Notes: a model not told the origin generated them from the sequence alone. Numbered from the stretch's first letter, positions 1-9,917 are shown. The stretch: 64,000 nucleotides of DNA from Artemia franciscana (GCF_032884065.1 NC_088873.1:9001702-9065701), one strand, 5' to 3'. Numbers and translations are program-made.

Positions 1-1000
1 CAGTTTTTTCCTTTTTTTTAGTTTTTTTTAGCTTTTAGTTGTTTAGTTTTTTACCTTTTTTTTAGTTTTTTTAGTTTTTTTAGTTTTTTAGCTTTTTTAT
101 TTTTTTTATTAGTTTTTAGTTTTTTTTTGTAGTTTTTGCCTTTTTTTAGTTTTTTTAGTTTTTTAGCTTTTTTATTAGTTTTTAGTTTTTTTTTGTAGTT
201 TTTGCCTTTTTTTAGTTTTTTTCTTTTTAGTTTTTTTTGTAGTTTTTACCTTCTTTTTAGTTTTGTTAGTTTTTTTTTTTTACTTATGTCCTGGTCGTCG
301 TTTATACTCCCTGTGTCCCGGTGCTTTGTTGATTGCTAATCGAACATTTATTTTGTCCTGTTCGCTTTCTCTTTGAGTGTCGTCATTTATTTTTTTCTTT
401 TTTAGTTCTTTTAGTTTTTACCTTTTTTAGTTTTTTTTAGTTTTTTCCTTTTTTTCTTTTTTGTTTTTTATTGGTTTTTACCTTTATTTTAGCTTATTTT
501 TCAGTTTTTTCCTTTTTTTTAGTTTTTTTTATTCTTTATTTTTTTTAGTTTTTTACCTTTTTTTAGTTTTTTTAGTTTTTTTAGTTTTTTAGCTTTTTTA
601 CTTTTTTTATTAGTTTTTAGTTTTTTTTGTAGTTTTTGCCTTTTTTTAGTTTTTTCAGTTTTTTTTTTGTTTTTTATTGGTTTTTACCTTTATTTTAGCT
701 TATTTTTCAGTTTTTTCCTTTTTTTTAGTTTTTTTTAGTTTTTAGTTTTTTTAGTTTTTTACCTTTTTTTAGTTTTTTTAGTTTTTTTAGTTTTTTAGCT
801 TTTTTATTTTTTTTATTAGTTTTTAGTTTTTTTGTAGTTTTTGCCTTTTTTTAGTTTTTTTTAGTTTTTTAGCTTTTTTATTAGTTTTTAGTTTTTTTTA
901 GTTTTTGCCTTTTTTTAGTTTTTTTAGTTTGTTAGCTTTTTTATTTTTTTTATTAGTTTTTAGTTTTTTTTGTAGTTTTTGCCTTTTTTTAGTTTTTTCA
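1..1000. repeat. T-rich low-complexity tract (AGTTTTTT / GCCTTTTTTT units)
   Basis: Imperfect units such as TTTTTAGTTTTTTTAG and GTAGTTTTTGCCTTTTTT recur in higher-order blocks of roughly 80-120 bp. On the minus strand they read CTAAAAAAAGGCAAAAACTAC. The same vocabulary occurs in five other tracts in this window, so it is a family-specific satellite-like filler of mini-Helitrons, not random poly-T. It has no coding potential. Confidence 0.85.
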
Positions 1001-1088
1001 GTTTTGACGTCACCTGATCCAGTTTTTTCAGGTGACGTCACCTGATCCACACACAGATCCACAGACAACTTATTTTTATATATATAGA
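1..1088 (-). mobile_element. Non-autonomous Helitron, 3' part lost beyond window edge
   Basis: The right border, 1062-1088, is the reverse complement of a Helitron 5' end: TC followed by TATATATATAAAAATAAG on the minus strand, with an A before the TC. Just inside it lie two TGACGTCA palindromes (1005-1012 and 1033-1040). The rest is T-rich low-complexity DNA (A-rich on the element's own strand) with a short GACGACCGGGACAC-type segment near 285-390. No transposase coding is present. This is the same architecture as the mini-Helitrons at 7490-8548 and 32987-35208. The 3' hairpin end would lie upstream of the window. Confidence 0.75.
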
Positions 1089-1098
1089 TAGATATATA

Positions 1099-1245
1099 CT
1101 AGCTGTTGGGGTGGCGCTTCGCGCCACCCCAACACCTAGTTGTTGGGGGGCTTCGCGCCCCCCAAAGCCCCCCGCGCGCGTAAGTCGTTACGCGCCATAT
1201 TAGTTACGCGCCATTGTAGTTGTGTCCCTGTGTCCCACCTGTGAA
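1099..1245 (-). other. Helitron 3' terminal region with double hairpin
   Basis: The terminal hairpin at 1106-1132 has 12-bp arms TTGGGGTGGCGC and a TTC loop. A second GC-rich hairpin (about 1145-1163) lies just inside it. Beyond that are repeated GTTACGCGCC motifs. The CTAG at 1099-1102 is the element terminus. Hairpins of this kind mark the rolling-circle termination site in Helitrons. The same block recurs at 6795, 7490, 13638, 32974, 32987 and 36305. Confidence 0.85.
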
Positions 1246-1422
1246 TATAGATAGATTTATATATGTGTTTCAAACTACGTAAAAATTGTGAATATACAAC
1301 ATTCTTGGCTTTCCCATTGTCTGTCCAGATACAAAGCCGTATGTACTAATAATGACGTCATATGCAAACGCTCTTTTTACAAACAAACAAACATGCATAC
1401 ACACAACTCGTTTTTATATAGA
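1099..1422 (-). mobile_element. Short nested mini-Helitron supplying the 3' end
   Basis: A second 5'-type end lies inside the large element: TC at 1422, then TATATAAAAACGAGTTG on the minus strand, then TATGCATGTTTGTTTGTTTG. From there to CTAG at 1099 is a 324-bp unit with no coding. Its own internal part repeats the ATTTTTACGTAGTTT motif seen just before it. The copy at 9060-12043 has the equivalent unit (11713-12043, about 331 bp) at the same place, so the composite structure is ancestral to both copies. Confidence 0.6.
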
Positions 1423-1449
1423 TAGATAGATAGATAGATACAATACAAA

Positions 1450-1812
1450 TTAACTACGTAAAACTTGTGAATATACAACAGTCTTCGCTGTCCCATTGTC
1501 TGTGCGTATAAATAGATTGTCAGGTTTACCGACCCTCAAAGATCCAACATACAATTGTACATTGGTAAAGCAATCTGTATTAAGATCTATACCGCATTTT
1601 TCTAGTGATTGCCCTTGAGCTTTGTTGATGGTGGTTGCAAATGCTAATCGAATTGGGAATTGCAATCTTTTAAATTGAAAAAGCAGATCCGTTGGAATCA
1701 TGGGAATGCGAGGAATAAGAACAGCCTCACACTCATAAGGCCCTGTCAAGATTGTGGCCTCTATTTGGTTTTCCATTGTTTTTTTTTTACGGCAAGTCGC
1801 GTGCCATTGCAA
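1450..1812 (-). pseudogene. Helitron helicase C-terminus (duplicated copy 2)
   Basis: Second copy of the same segment, lying downstream on the coding strand. It keeps FATTINKAQGQSLEKCGIDL but the expected ACSRVG motif reads GSLRVG, and a start-like Met sits in a shifted frame. As a duplicate placed after the natural end of the protein it is probably non-functional. Confidence 0.8.
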
Positions 1813-1956
1813 AGCTTTGGTGGGTTGATATTTCTTAAAAGTATTATTGGTATGCCTATTTTAGTTGTAGCACGTGTGGAGGAAACCCTGAAGAATCTAT
1901 GGAATTTAAAAATTCAGATGGATAATTAACCGCTTCATTTGGTTCCAAAATACAAA

Positions 1957-2316
1957 TTAACTGCGTAAAACTTGCGAATATACAACATTCTTCGCTGTCC
2001 AATTGTCGCTGCATATAAATAGATTGTCAAGTTTACCGACCCTCGAACATGCAACGTACAATTGTACATGGGAAAAACAATCAGTATTAAGATCAATACC
2101 ACATTTTTCTAATGATTGACCTTGAGCTTTGTTAATGGTGATTGCAAATGCTAATCGAATTGGGAATTGCAATCTTTTAAATTGAAAAGGCAGATCCGTT
2201 GGAATCATGGGAATGCGAGGAATAAGAACAGCCTCACCCTCAAAAGGCCCTGTCAAGATTGTGGCCTCTATTAGGTTTTTTATGTTTTTTTTACGGCAAG
2301 TCGAGTGCCATTGCAA
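1957..2316 (-). pseudogene. Helitron helicase C-terminus (copy 1)
   Basis: This encodes the last helicase motifs. LAFAITINKAQGQSLEKCG is followed by [17 protein letters not shown], the typical PIF1/Helitron motifs V-VI including the arginine of the SRV motif, ending at VVYSQVLRS. It is frameshifted relative to 2280-2720. It is the more conserved of the two tandem copies, because the CSRVG motif is intact. Confidence 0.85.
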
Positions 2317-2720
2317 AGCTTTGGTGGGTTTATATTTCTTAAAAGTATTATTGGTACGCCTATTTTTAGTTGTAGCACGTGTGGTGGAAACCCTGAAAGA
2401 TCTATGGAATTTAAAAATTCAGATGGATAATTAACCGCTTCATTTGGTTCCAAAACTGTGTCGACTGACTTGTAAAGGACTGCCTGGTCTTGAATCTTGG
2501 TCAACACAATATTGTTGATCTCGTGGACGTCTATATTTTTGGGTGCGAGAATCGCTCTTTCACTTAGCCTTTCATTATTTTTATAATTTTTTAGAATATT
2601 CGGAAATACTTTTTCAATCAATTCATTTTTAGACGTCACTAAATTACAGAAACCAGCAGGTAGTTGTATACGTCCTGAAATTGAGTCTACTGGGAGCTTT
2701 CCGTTTCCCATTGCCAGCAA
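2280..2720 (-). pseudogene. Helitron helicase, segment after nonsense codon
   Basis: Same frame as 2754-4679, resuming after the premature stop. It contains LLAMGNGKLPVDSISGRIQLP and the ALYKSVDTVLEPNEAVNYP region, then [24 protein letters not shown], a conserved helicase motif preceding the C-terminal motif VI region. The frame is lost at about 2285 in an A-run following GTAAAAAAAAC. Coding continues in another frame at 1957-2316. Confidence 0.85.
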
Positions 2721-2753
2721 TTGATCTGAAAATGTTTGACCAGAGTCATCGTT

Positions 2754-4679
2754 TTACAATCGGACACGCATATTTGTAGTTAATTTTAATGTTTTTACGT
2801 GTGCCCATAAATTAGAATTTTTCAGGCAAGCATTCATTTCGTCTGCAGGAGTTGATCTAGGTATTATAGGTAATGTTTGCCTGAAATCTCCCGCAAGCAA
2901 TATTAAGGTGTTGCCAAAGGGTTTCGACTTCCCTCGCAAATCTTTCAAGCATTGATCCAGAGCCTCGAGCGATTTTTTGTGTCCCATTGTGCACTCATCC
3001 CAAATAATAAGTTTGCATTGCTGCAATAATTTACCCATCCCAGATGATTTGGAAATATTGCACGTGGGAGTTTCTGTAGAATGCAAGTTCAGAGGCAATT
3101 TCAAAGCGGAATGAGCAGTTCTTCCACCAGGCAGCAATGTTGCAGCTATTCCGGACGACGCAATTGCCAACGCTATATCGTTTTTTGATCGAATTGATGC
3201 CAGAATCAGTTTTATCACAAGCGTTTTACCAGTACCTCCTGGCGCATCCAAAAAGAAAATTTCTCCAACGTTGTTATCGACACAATGCATTATCGTATCA
3301 TAAATGTCTTTTTGTTCCGACGTTAACTTGGAAATGTTATTTTGTACATACGACAATAGATCACTCGTACTGTAACTTTGTTCACGATCCAATTCTACAC
3401 ATGTCGAAACAGCAGCGATACGGTTAGGTGAAGGCATTCCCAAATCCTGAAGAGGTTTGTTTGCCATTCTTACGCACAAATCTTCTATAACAAATAAAGT
3501 GTAGTTATAAATTTCTGATGTAAAATCAAAAGTCATATCTGACGTCTCTAACTGTTTTCGATGAAGTATATCTTCGGACATTTTTGACTTATATTTTCCC
3601 CATAACTCTGTAGGAGCTGATGGAGAGCAAGTTGTTAAAATGATGCCAAACAATGCACGAATTTGACTTGGTGTTGACGTTTCGCACGCGTCATTGATGC
3701 AGTTATCCCAGTGTTGGTCATTCTCCAATAAATTCAGAGCTTGGCATGCACTACGGTAAGTGTCATGTATAGTACCATTTACAGTCCTCAAATACTCAAA
3801 GGATGTCGGACCGGGTACATTCACCAAAAGCAGGCGTAGAAAGAAGCATTCATGTTGATTGGGGTGAACGGTGTAGAGTCTTCCTATCGTGGTATCTTTG
3901 AAGATGGTAGGTTGGCCGTCGACTGACTTACCCTGTTTTCGACGTTCAAATACTTTATTTTTAGTATTCCACGTGTAATACGAAGGCACTTCAGTATACA
4001 GCACTTTTTTTGCAAAAGAATCATTTTTGCAAAGCGAAAAAAAAGCTGTTAATGTTTTATCCGGTGGATTCAGGACTCTTTGTTGAACGTTGGTTTCCGT
4101 GAAATAAACACGTTGACCATTCTGTAAATGTACCGCTAAGTGAACAACAGCTGGACTACGTTCATGTATCGGAAATGAAAGAATTCGCCAAACAGCTTCA
4201 TTACTGCTTATGTATCTTCCAGCCTGATATTCTACGATTTCATCGAAATCTTTGATTTCGGACTGCAAGCCAAAAACTGCCATGTCACTGCCTTTGTTGA
4301 CGTATTTACATATGTATTTGATTGCCTTTACGGAGTTACAGTATTCAACGTTTATGTGTGCATTAAATGTTTTTGATAATAATGAGGAATATGGAACAAC
4401 CCACTGGTTATATACTTCGATGGTGGTACCGTTACGCTTCTTTATTATTGCTGTTTTACCGCCATCTTCAGTAGATCTTCTTCTATATTGTGGGTAACCA
4501 TCATTGCCAGTAATTGTTTTGAATACTAAAAGTCGAGGATATTGCTTTGTGCACCTTCCTTTTGCCATGCATGGTGAATTTTCGTTCAGTGCACCACAAG
4601 GTCCATGTATCATACTTTTTACAATAATATCATGTAACCCCTTATCGACATTTTTATCAGGTATTTCAGCGGAAATCAC
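2754..4679 (-). pseudogene. Helitron Rep C-terminal part (Y2) and PIF1-type helicase
   Basis: This 641-codon frame begins with the rest of Rep. The paired tyrosines lie in YICKYVNKG, about residues 125-135. It runs into a superfamily-1 PIF1-type helicase: Walker A in DAPGGTGKT (about residue 485), LIIWDECTMGHK as motif II, and GDFRQTLPIIPRS as motif III. The stop at 2754 is a C-to-T nonsense change: the other copies read CGATTGCAAAACG where this copy has TGTAAAACG. The same frame reopens as 2280-2720. The helicase is thought to unwind donor DNA during rolling-circle transposition. Confidence 0.9.
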
Positions 4680-6070
4680 ATCATCAATTTCGTTCGAAGT
4701 AATTTTTTATGTAGCCAGATTAGTATATGTGCGTGTGGCAAATCTCGTTTTTGCCATTCCACTGAGTACATCCAGCATCGCACTGACCCAAACACTTCAT
4801 GTTTTACAAGGTAGTTTATCAGTGATTTCAACTTTTGCCGGAAGACACGTGCCGTAATGTCATGCCTATGAACCTCCGATTGTCCTTGAAGTAAAAGCTG
4901 CAGTATCTCGTCCCAAGATTGATTACATGTAAATGTAATAAATAAATCTGGACGACCATAGAGACGAACATACGCAATAGCATCTTGAGCATATTCATGC
5001 ATATGACGGGGACTGCCAGCATATGACGAAGGTAAAATTGTTAATCTTCCAACGTTTGTGGTATTACCGTCATTTATAACTGCATCTCGCAAATGAATGT
5101 ATTGTTCAGAGCGGAGCTTGGTCAGATTCAGGCGGATATATAGCAAACGTTCTGATTCAATTTTAGCATACATATCCACGACAAATTGGTGTAACAATTC
5201 ACAGCATTTTAAAATATAATTTTCTTCATCCTGCCGAATCATTAGTCTATAGGAATAATAATGCATTGCACTGCATTTCTTATTCATTTCTTTGTTAGTG
5301 GCTGGATTCATCAATTTAATATTAAAGTGATAGCCGTCGGCTCCATCCCAAAAAATGATAGGATATTGTAGGGCATCGTAGCATCGATGAGTTTCAGCAA
5401 TTCTTAACAACTGAGCGTTTCGCTTATGAAGAATAATATCTCGAGGTAAAAACTGATCACCGACCATAACGATTGCCACTTCGTCGATAGTCGGAGCATT
5501 GTATCTACGCACATGTTGGCCAGGAGGCGTTTTGTCAGCGGAAATAACAATTTTATGCGTATCAGTAGGCATCAAATCGATGGCTGTTTTGAACAGACGC
5601 ACTAAATTATTATTTTCGTGGAAAAGATGTTGCAATTGGGAAACGATTGTCCTTTCAACGTTGGGAGAAATTTCGCAACGTGCATTCAATTCAGAATTTC
5701 TATCACTGATGAAGTACAATTGTAAAAATTTATGATTCTCGCCTGAGAATGGTAGAAGGGACCCTGCTTTATGATAAATTTGCCCTTTTACTTTGAAAGT
5801 AGACATAAATTGATCTGGATTTTCGATTTGGGCTCCAAACGACGTCATTTGGAAACATGAGTTGTATTGTCTGATTTTTGACGAAAAACGCTTAGATTCT
5901 GACGTAGTTCCAGTAAGGAAAGTCTTCAATGGCTCTGGTGGTACAGCCAATAGAGGAAGTTTAACTTTTCCTGAGGCGCAACACATTCCCATTGTTTCAC
6001 CATTGAATTTCAAGGCCTTGCAATAGGGACAAATTTTAGACATTTTCCCGATTTGAACACATCTACTCAA
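4676..6070 (-). pseudogene. Helitron Rep domain with HUH motif
   Basis: This 464-codon open stretch carries the Helitron-like N-terminal region and the first Rep motifs. Near its start is a Cys cluster (CPYCKALKFNGE, then MCC) resembling a zinc-binding element. A conserved middle follows (ISADKTPPGQHVRRYN, YPIIFWDGADGYHF). Close to the end is DLPHAHILIWLH, the HUH metal-binding motif of rolling-circle nucleases. The frame ends at 4676 through a length change in an A-run just after the HUH motif. The rest of Rep continues at 4679 in another frame. In family members Rep nicks and joins single strands through the Y2 tyrosines encoded in the next piece. Confidence 0.88.
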
Positions 6071-6573
6071 GCTATAATCATCGACTGGGTTGTACCTGAA
6101 TGCCAGGCGATAACTTTCAGGTTGCTCTGATTCCTCGGCACGCTTTCTTTTCTTACTTTCTCTATCAGCAGCAAGCCTGATTTCTTGCTGTTCTTGTGAT
6201 TCCTCGGCACGCTTTCTTTTCTTACTTTCTCTATCAGCAGCAAGCCTGATTTCTTGCTGTTCTCGTAATTCCTCGGCACGCCTTCTTTTTTCACATTCTC
6301 TTTTAGCAGCAAGTCTGCTTCCGCGTTGCTCTGGTAGTTCCTCGGCACGCTTTCTGTTCTTTCTTTCTCTATCAACCTCAAGCCTGTTTCCCTGCTGTTC
6401 TTTTGATTCCTCGGCACGCCTTCTTTTTTCACTTTCTCTTTTAGCAGCAAGTCTGCTTTCGCGTTGCTCTGGTAGTTCCTCGGCACGCTTTCTTTTCTGA
6501 CTTTGTCTATCAGCAGGAGTTTTTTGGCATAGACTCTTTGAGCATCTTCATCAGTCATTGTAAACTTAAACAT
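6067..6573 (-). pseudogene. Helitron Rep/helicase N-terminal charged-repeat region
   Basis: This is the start of the Helitron protein. The start ATG at 6573 opens with MFKFTMTDEDAQRVYAKKL and matches the start of the copy at 29756. About six tandem 69-bp units follow, encoding 23-residue Lys/Arg/Glu/Gln-rich repeats with a RAEE core and probably coiled-coil. Near 6520 the sequence differs from the other copy by a lost base, so everything after about 20 residues is read in the wrong frame, where the repeats appear as VRKESVPRN. The intended RAEE frame runs into the Cys-rich segment of the next piece. The repeat region may be a self-association or nucleic-acid-binding arm; that is inference. 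Confidence 0.75.
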
Positions 6574-6574
6574 T

Positions 6575-6735
6575 AATAGCTTTCTACGTGAACAAATGTC
6601 TTATATAATTTGAATGACGTCACCGTCAAAGCAAAAATGACTGCAACTAATTTCATGACGTCAGCCGACACAGAAACATGACGTCACCTGACAACTAATT
6701 TCATGACGTCAGCCGACATAGAAACATGACGTCAG
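6575..6735 (-). promoter_or_regulatory. Helitron promoter-like region: CRE palindromes plus TATA-like box
   Basis: Upstream of the start at 6573, on the minus strand, is a TATA-like TTATATAAG (about 6596-6604). Repeated TGACGTCA palindromes or near-matches follow (about 6615, 6657, 6703, 6728). TGACGTCA is the consensus CREB/ATF-type site. The equivalent cluster precedes the start of the copy at 29756. A promoter role is inferred from position and motif density only. Confidence 0.5.
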
Positions 6736-6794
6736 CTGATCCACAGATCCACAGACAGACAACTTATTTTTATATATATAGATATATATAGATA

Positions 6795-6953
6795 CTAGCT
6801 GTTGGGGTGGCGCTTCGCGCCACCCCAGCACCTAGTTGGTTGGGCGCTTCGCGCCCCCCCCCCCAAGCCCCCCCGTGGTTGTAAGTTGTTACGCGCCATA
6901 TTAGTTACGCACCATTGTAGTTGTGTCCCTGTGTCCCACCTGTGAATAGAGAT

Positions 6954-6955
<2 letters not shown>
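6795..6955 (-). mobile_element. Helitron 3' terminal fragment
   Basis: CTAG at 6795 (T next to it on the minus strand), a TTGGGGTGGCGC-type hairpin, a second G/C hairpin and GTTACGCGCC motifs, as at 1099. It starts only 12 bp beyond the 5' end of the 1099-6782 element, so the two lie head to tail. Inside, it runs straight into an (AT)n run and then the 160-bp tandem units. Confidence 0.8.

Positions 6956-7013
<58 letters not shown>
6956..7013. repeat. (AT)n microsatellite
   Basis: Nearly pure AT dinucleotide run inside Helitron 3' sequence. Equivalent runs occur at the same internal position in other copies (12052, 33138, 36052, 52097), so it belongs to the element family. Confidence 0.95.
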
Positions 7014-7017
<4 letters not shown>

Positions 7018-7489
7018 GATATATTTTTCAAGTTACCAGTTTTTTATTCTTTAAGAAATTCAATCTCTTTTTATACTGTTGTCTTTTCAAAGATATTTGA
7101 TTATTCAAGCAAGCCGATTAACAGACATAGTGTAACAGACATAACAGACAGACAACTTATTTTTATATATATAGATGGATAGATTTTTCAAGTTACCAGT
7201 TTTTTACTCTTTAAGAAATTCAATCTCTTTTAATACTGTTGTCTTTTCAAAAATATTTGATTATTCAAGCAAGCCGATTAACAGACAAAGTGTAACAGAC
7301 ATAACCCACAGACAACTTATTTTTATATATATAGATAGATTTTTCAAGTTACCAGTTTTTTACTCTTTAAGAAATTCATTCTCTTTTCATACTGTGGTCT
7401 TTTCAAAGATATTTGATTATTCAAGCAAGCCGATTAACAGACAAAGTGTAACAGACATAACCCACAGACAACTTATTTTTATATATATA
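7014..7489 (-). repeat. Tandem array of about 160-bp units each ending in a Helitron 5' terminus
   Basis: Three units (about 7014-7175, 7176-7335, 7336-7489) share ATTTTTCAAGTTACCAG, a TTCAAGCAAGCCGATTAAC core and the end CAGACAACTTATTTTTATATATATA-GA. A fourth, partial unit lies at 8549-8640 on the far side of the mini-Helitron 7490-8548. The array was therefore longer and was split by that insertion. Each unit carries a complete-looking 5' terminus on the minus strand. Confidence 0.8.
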
Positions 7490-8548
7490 CTAGCTGTTGG
7501 GGTGGCGCTTCGCGCCACCCCAACACCTAGTTTGTGGGGGTGCTTCGTGCCCCCCAAGCCCCCCCGCGCGCGTAAGTCGTTACGCGCCATATTAGTTACG
7601 CGCCATTGTAGTTGTGTCCCTATGTCCCACGTGTGAATCGACCATTCCCTGAGTCACCATCGTCATTTATATATCCCCCTGTGCACCCCGACGTCCCCTT
7701 TGTAGTTATGTCCCTGTGTCCCGGTCGTCGTCATTTATACTCCCTGTGTCCCGGTGCTTTGTTGATTGCTAATCGAACATTCCTTTTGTCCCGGTCGCTT
7801 TCTCTTTGAGTGTCGTCATTTATTTAGATTGTTTCTCCTTTATTTTTCAGTTTTTTCCCTTTTTTTAGTTTTTTTTTCTTTTTTAGTTCTTTTAGTTTTT
7901 ACCTTTTTTAGTTTTTTTTTAGTTTTTTAGATGAAAATTTTTTTAGTTTTTTTCCTTTTTTTTAGTTTTTTATTGGTTTCTACCTTTTTTTTAGCTTTTT
8001 TAGTTTTTCTCGTTTTTTCTTTTTACTTTTTTTTAGTTTTTATCTTTTTTATTTTTTTTTATTTTTATTCTTAATTTTATTAGTTTTCTTTTTCTCTTCT
8101 ATTTTTCAGTTTTTTCCTTTTTTTAAGTTTTTTTTTAGTTTTTAGTTTTTTTAGTTTTTTTCCTTTTTTTCTTTTTAGTTTTTTATTGGTTTTTACCTTT
8201 TTTTTAGCTTTTTTAGTTTTTTTCGTCTTTTCTTTTTACTTTTTTTTTAGTTTTTATCTTTTTTATTTTTTTTTTATTTTATTCTTAATTTTATTAGTTT
8301 TCGTTTTCTCTTCTATTTTTCAGTTTTTTCCTTTTTTTAAGTTTTTTATTAGTTTTTTAGTTTTTTAGTTTTTTTTAGTTTTTTTAGTTTTTTAGCTTTT
8401 TTATTTTTTTATTAGTTTTTAGTTTTTTTGTAGTTTTTGCCTTTTTTTAGTTTTTTCAGTTTTTTTTTTAGTTTTTAGTTTTTTACCTTTTTTGTGGATC
8501 GTCACCTGATCCACAGATCCACAGATCCACAGACAACTTATTTTTATA
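7490..8548 (-). mobile_element. Mini-Helitron, complete termini
   Basis: On the minus strand the 5' end is TC at 8548 and the 3' end is the hairpin plus CTAG at 7490, with A and T flanks. About 1.06 kb. Contents from the 3' end: GTTACGCGCC block, a short helicase-derived or minisatellite segment with GTGTCCCGGTCGTC units (7620-7825), and a T-rich tract (7830-8490). No open transposase. It interrupts the tandem array at 7014-7489 / 8549-8640. Confidence 0.85.
7830..8490. repeat. T-rich low-complexity tract of mini-Helitron
   Basis: AGTTTTTT / CCTTTTTTT / TTATTGGTTTTTACC units as in 1-1000. Long open stretches here encode only Phe/Leu/Ser runs and are not genes. Confidence 0.85.
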
Positions 8549-8639
8549 TATATAGATAGATACATAGATTTTTCAAGTTACCAGTTTTTTACTCTTTAAG
8601 AATTTCATTCTCTTTTCATACTGTATCTTTTCAAAGATA

Positions 8640-8960
8640 TTTGATTTTCTTTTGTAATTTTATTAATAGTTTTTTTGTAATTTTTATCTTTTTTAGTATT
8701 TTTTCTTCTTTTGTATTAATGCTAAGGCCAAGGGTCGAACCTGGAACCTCTTGGACCTAGAACCTGGAACATAGCACTTTACCAATTGAGCTACTGTATT
8801 TGTATCGGATTAACGACTCTTCTTGACTACTAAGGTCCCTGCGTCGGCCCTGTAGTGCAATTCTGCAGCATGGTTCGATCTCGGGGTCCCGTATTACCAC
8901 GCTAAGGTCAAACCCACTGCGCCAACACAGGTAGTTATATAACTGAGCTACTTCGGCTTG
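8640..8960 (-). mobile_element. Composite tRNA-derived SINE-like element with A-rich tail
   Basis: Read on the minus strand there are two tRNA-like promoter heads. The first (about 8955-8840) has TAGCTCAGTTATATAAC, then TGGCGCAGTGGG and a GATCGAACC B-box-like block. The second (about 8795-8725) has a perfect pol III A box TAGCTCAATTGG and a B box GGTTCGACC. An A-rich tail follows (8715-8640) whose units (ACTAAAAAAGATAAAAATTAC) resemble the Helitron filler tracts. No tRNA cloverleaf is intact, so it is not called as a tRNA gene. Confidence 0.6.
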
Positions 8961-9177
8961 AATACATTCGTTTTTGAATTGGTATGTGATGAAATAATTC
9001 AGACGTCATATGCGGACAGTGACGTCACTCGACACGCAGACACACAGACAATTTATTTATCTATATATATAAAAATAAGTTGTCTGTCTGTGCGTCAGTC
9101 TGATTATCAGGTGACGTCATGTTTCTGTGTTGACTGACGTCATGAAATTAGTTGTCGTCATTTTTGCTTTGATGGTG

Positions 9178-9917
9178 ACGCTGAAATTCCTGATAAAAAT
9201 GTCGATAAGGGGTTACATGATATTATTGTATCAAATATGATACATGGACCTTGCGGTGCACTGAATGAAAATTCACCATGCATGGCCAAAGGAAGGTGCA
9301 CAAAGCAATATCCTCGACTTTTAGTATCAAACACAATTACTGGCAATGATGGTTACCCACAATATAGAAGAAGATCTACTGAAGATGGCGGTAAAACAGC
9401 AATAATAAAGAAGCGTAACGGTACCACCATCGAAGTAGATAACCAGTGGGTTGTTCCATATTCCTCATTATTATCAAAAACATTTAATGCACACATAAAC
9501 GTTGAATACTGTAACTCCGTAAAGGCAATCAAATACATATGTAAATACGTCAACAAAGGCAGTGACATGGCAGTTTTTGGCTTGCAGCCCGAATTCAAAG
9601 ATTTCGATGAAATCGTACAATATCAGGCTGGAAGATACATAAGCAGTAATGAAGCTGTTTGGCGAATTCTTTCATTTCCGATACATGAACGTAGTCCAGC
9701 TGTTGTTCACTTAGCGGTACATTTACAAAATGGTCAACGTTTTTATTTCACGGAAACCAACGTGCAACAAAGAGTCCTGAATCCACCGGATACAACATTA
9801 ACAGCTTTTTTTTCGCTTTGCAAAAATGATTCTTTTGCAAAAAAACAGCTGTATACAGAAGTGCCTTCGTATTACACGTGGAATACTAAAAATAAAGTAT
9901 TTGAACGTCGAAAATAG
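9178..9917 (+). pseudogene. Helitron Rep C-terminal part (Y2 motif retained)
   Basis: Open from the deletion junction through YICKYVNKG to the RRK before a TAG at 9915-9917. The other copies have CAG there, so it is a nonsense change. The first Met is at 9237. The conserved VVPYSSLLSKTFNAHINVEY region is present. There is no HUH motif, so this copy could not encode a working nuclease. Confidence 0.88.

Larger units (their letters stand above)
1441..2445. repeat. Direct duplication of the helicase C-terminal segment (about 0.5 kb x2)
   Basis: 1441-1945 and 1946-2445 are close copies of the same stretch. Both run from ACAAATTAACT(A/G)CGTAAAACTTG through the helicase C-terminal coding to GATAATTAACCGCTTCATTTGGTTCCAAAA. 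The other two Helitron copies here have only one. The duplication lies between the helicase body and the nested 3' unit and would truncate or extend the protein. Confidence 0.85.
1099..6782 (-). mobile_element. Autonomous-type Helitron, near full length, decayed
   Basis: The termini are diagnostic. On the minus strand the element starts with TC at 6782, followed by TATATATATAAAAATAAG, and is preceded by A. It ends with a GC-rich 12-bp-stem hairpin and CTAG at 1099, followed by T. That is the A|T insertion signature of Helitrons. Inside, reading leftwards, are a promoter-like region with TGACGTCA sites, an N-terminal charged-repeat region, a Cys-rich segment, the Rep nuclease (HUH and Y2 motifs) and a PIF1-type helicase. 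The length is about 5.7 kb. Several frameshifts, one stop and an internal 0.5-kb duplication make this copy inactive as written. It is the only copy here that retains the HUH motif. Confidence 0.9.

Noticed and set aside
3137-3427. Plus-strand open frames across the Helitron helicase (also 4252-4857, 10423-10713 minus, 31428-31718 minus)
   Set aside because: Antisense shadows of the conserved helicase, appearing at the same place in every copy.
8186-8368. Open frame of Phe/Leu/Ser in a T-rich tract (also 28474-28722, 34190-34408)
   Set aside because: Pure translation of low-complexity filler; both strands are open and no family signature exists.
8720-8800. tRNA gene on the minus strand
   Set aside because: A and B boxes are good but acceptor and anticodon stems do not fold, and it is followed by an A-rich tail; called a SINE-like element.
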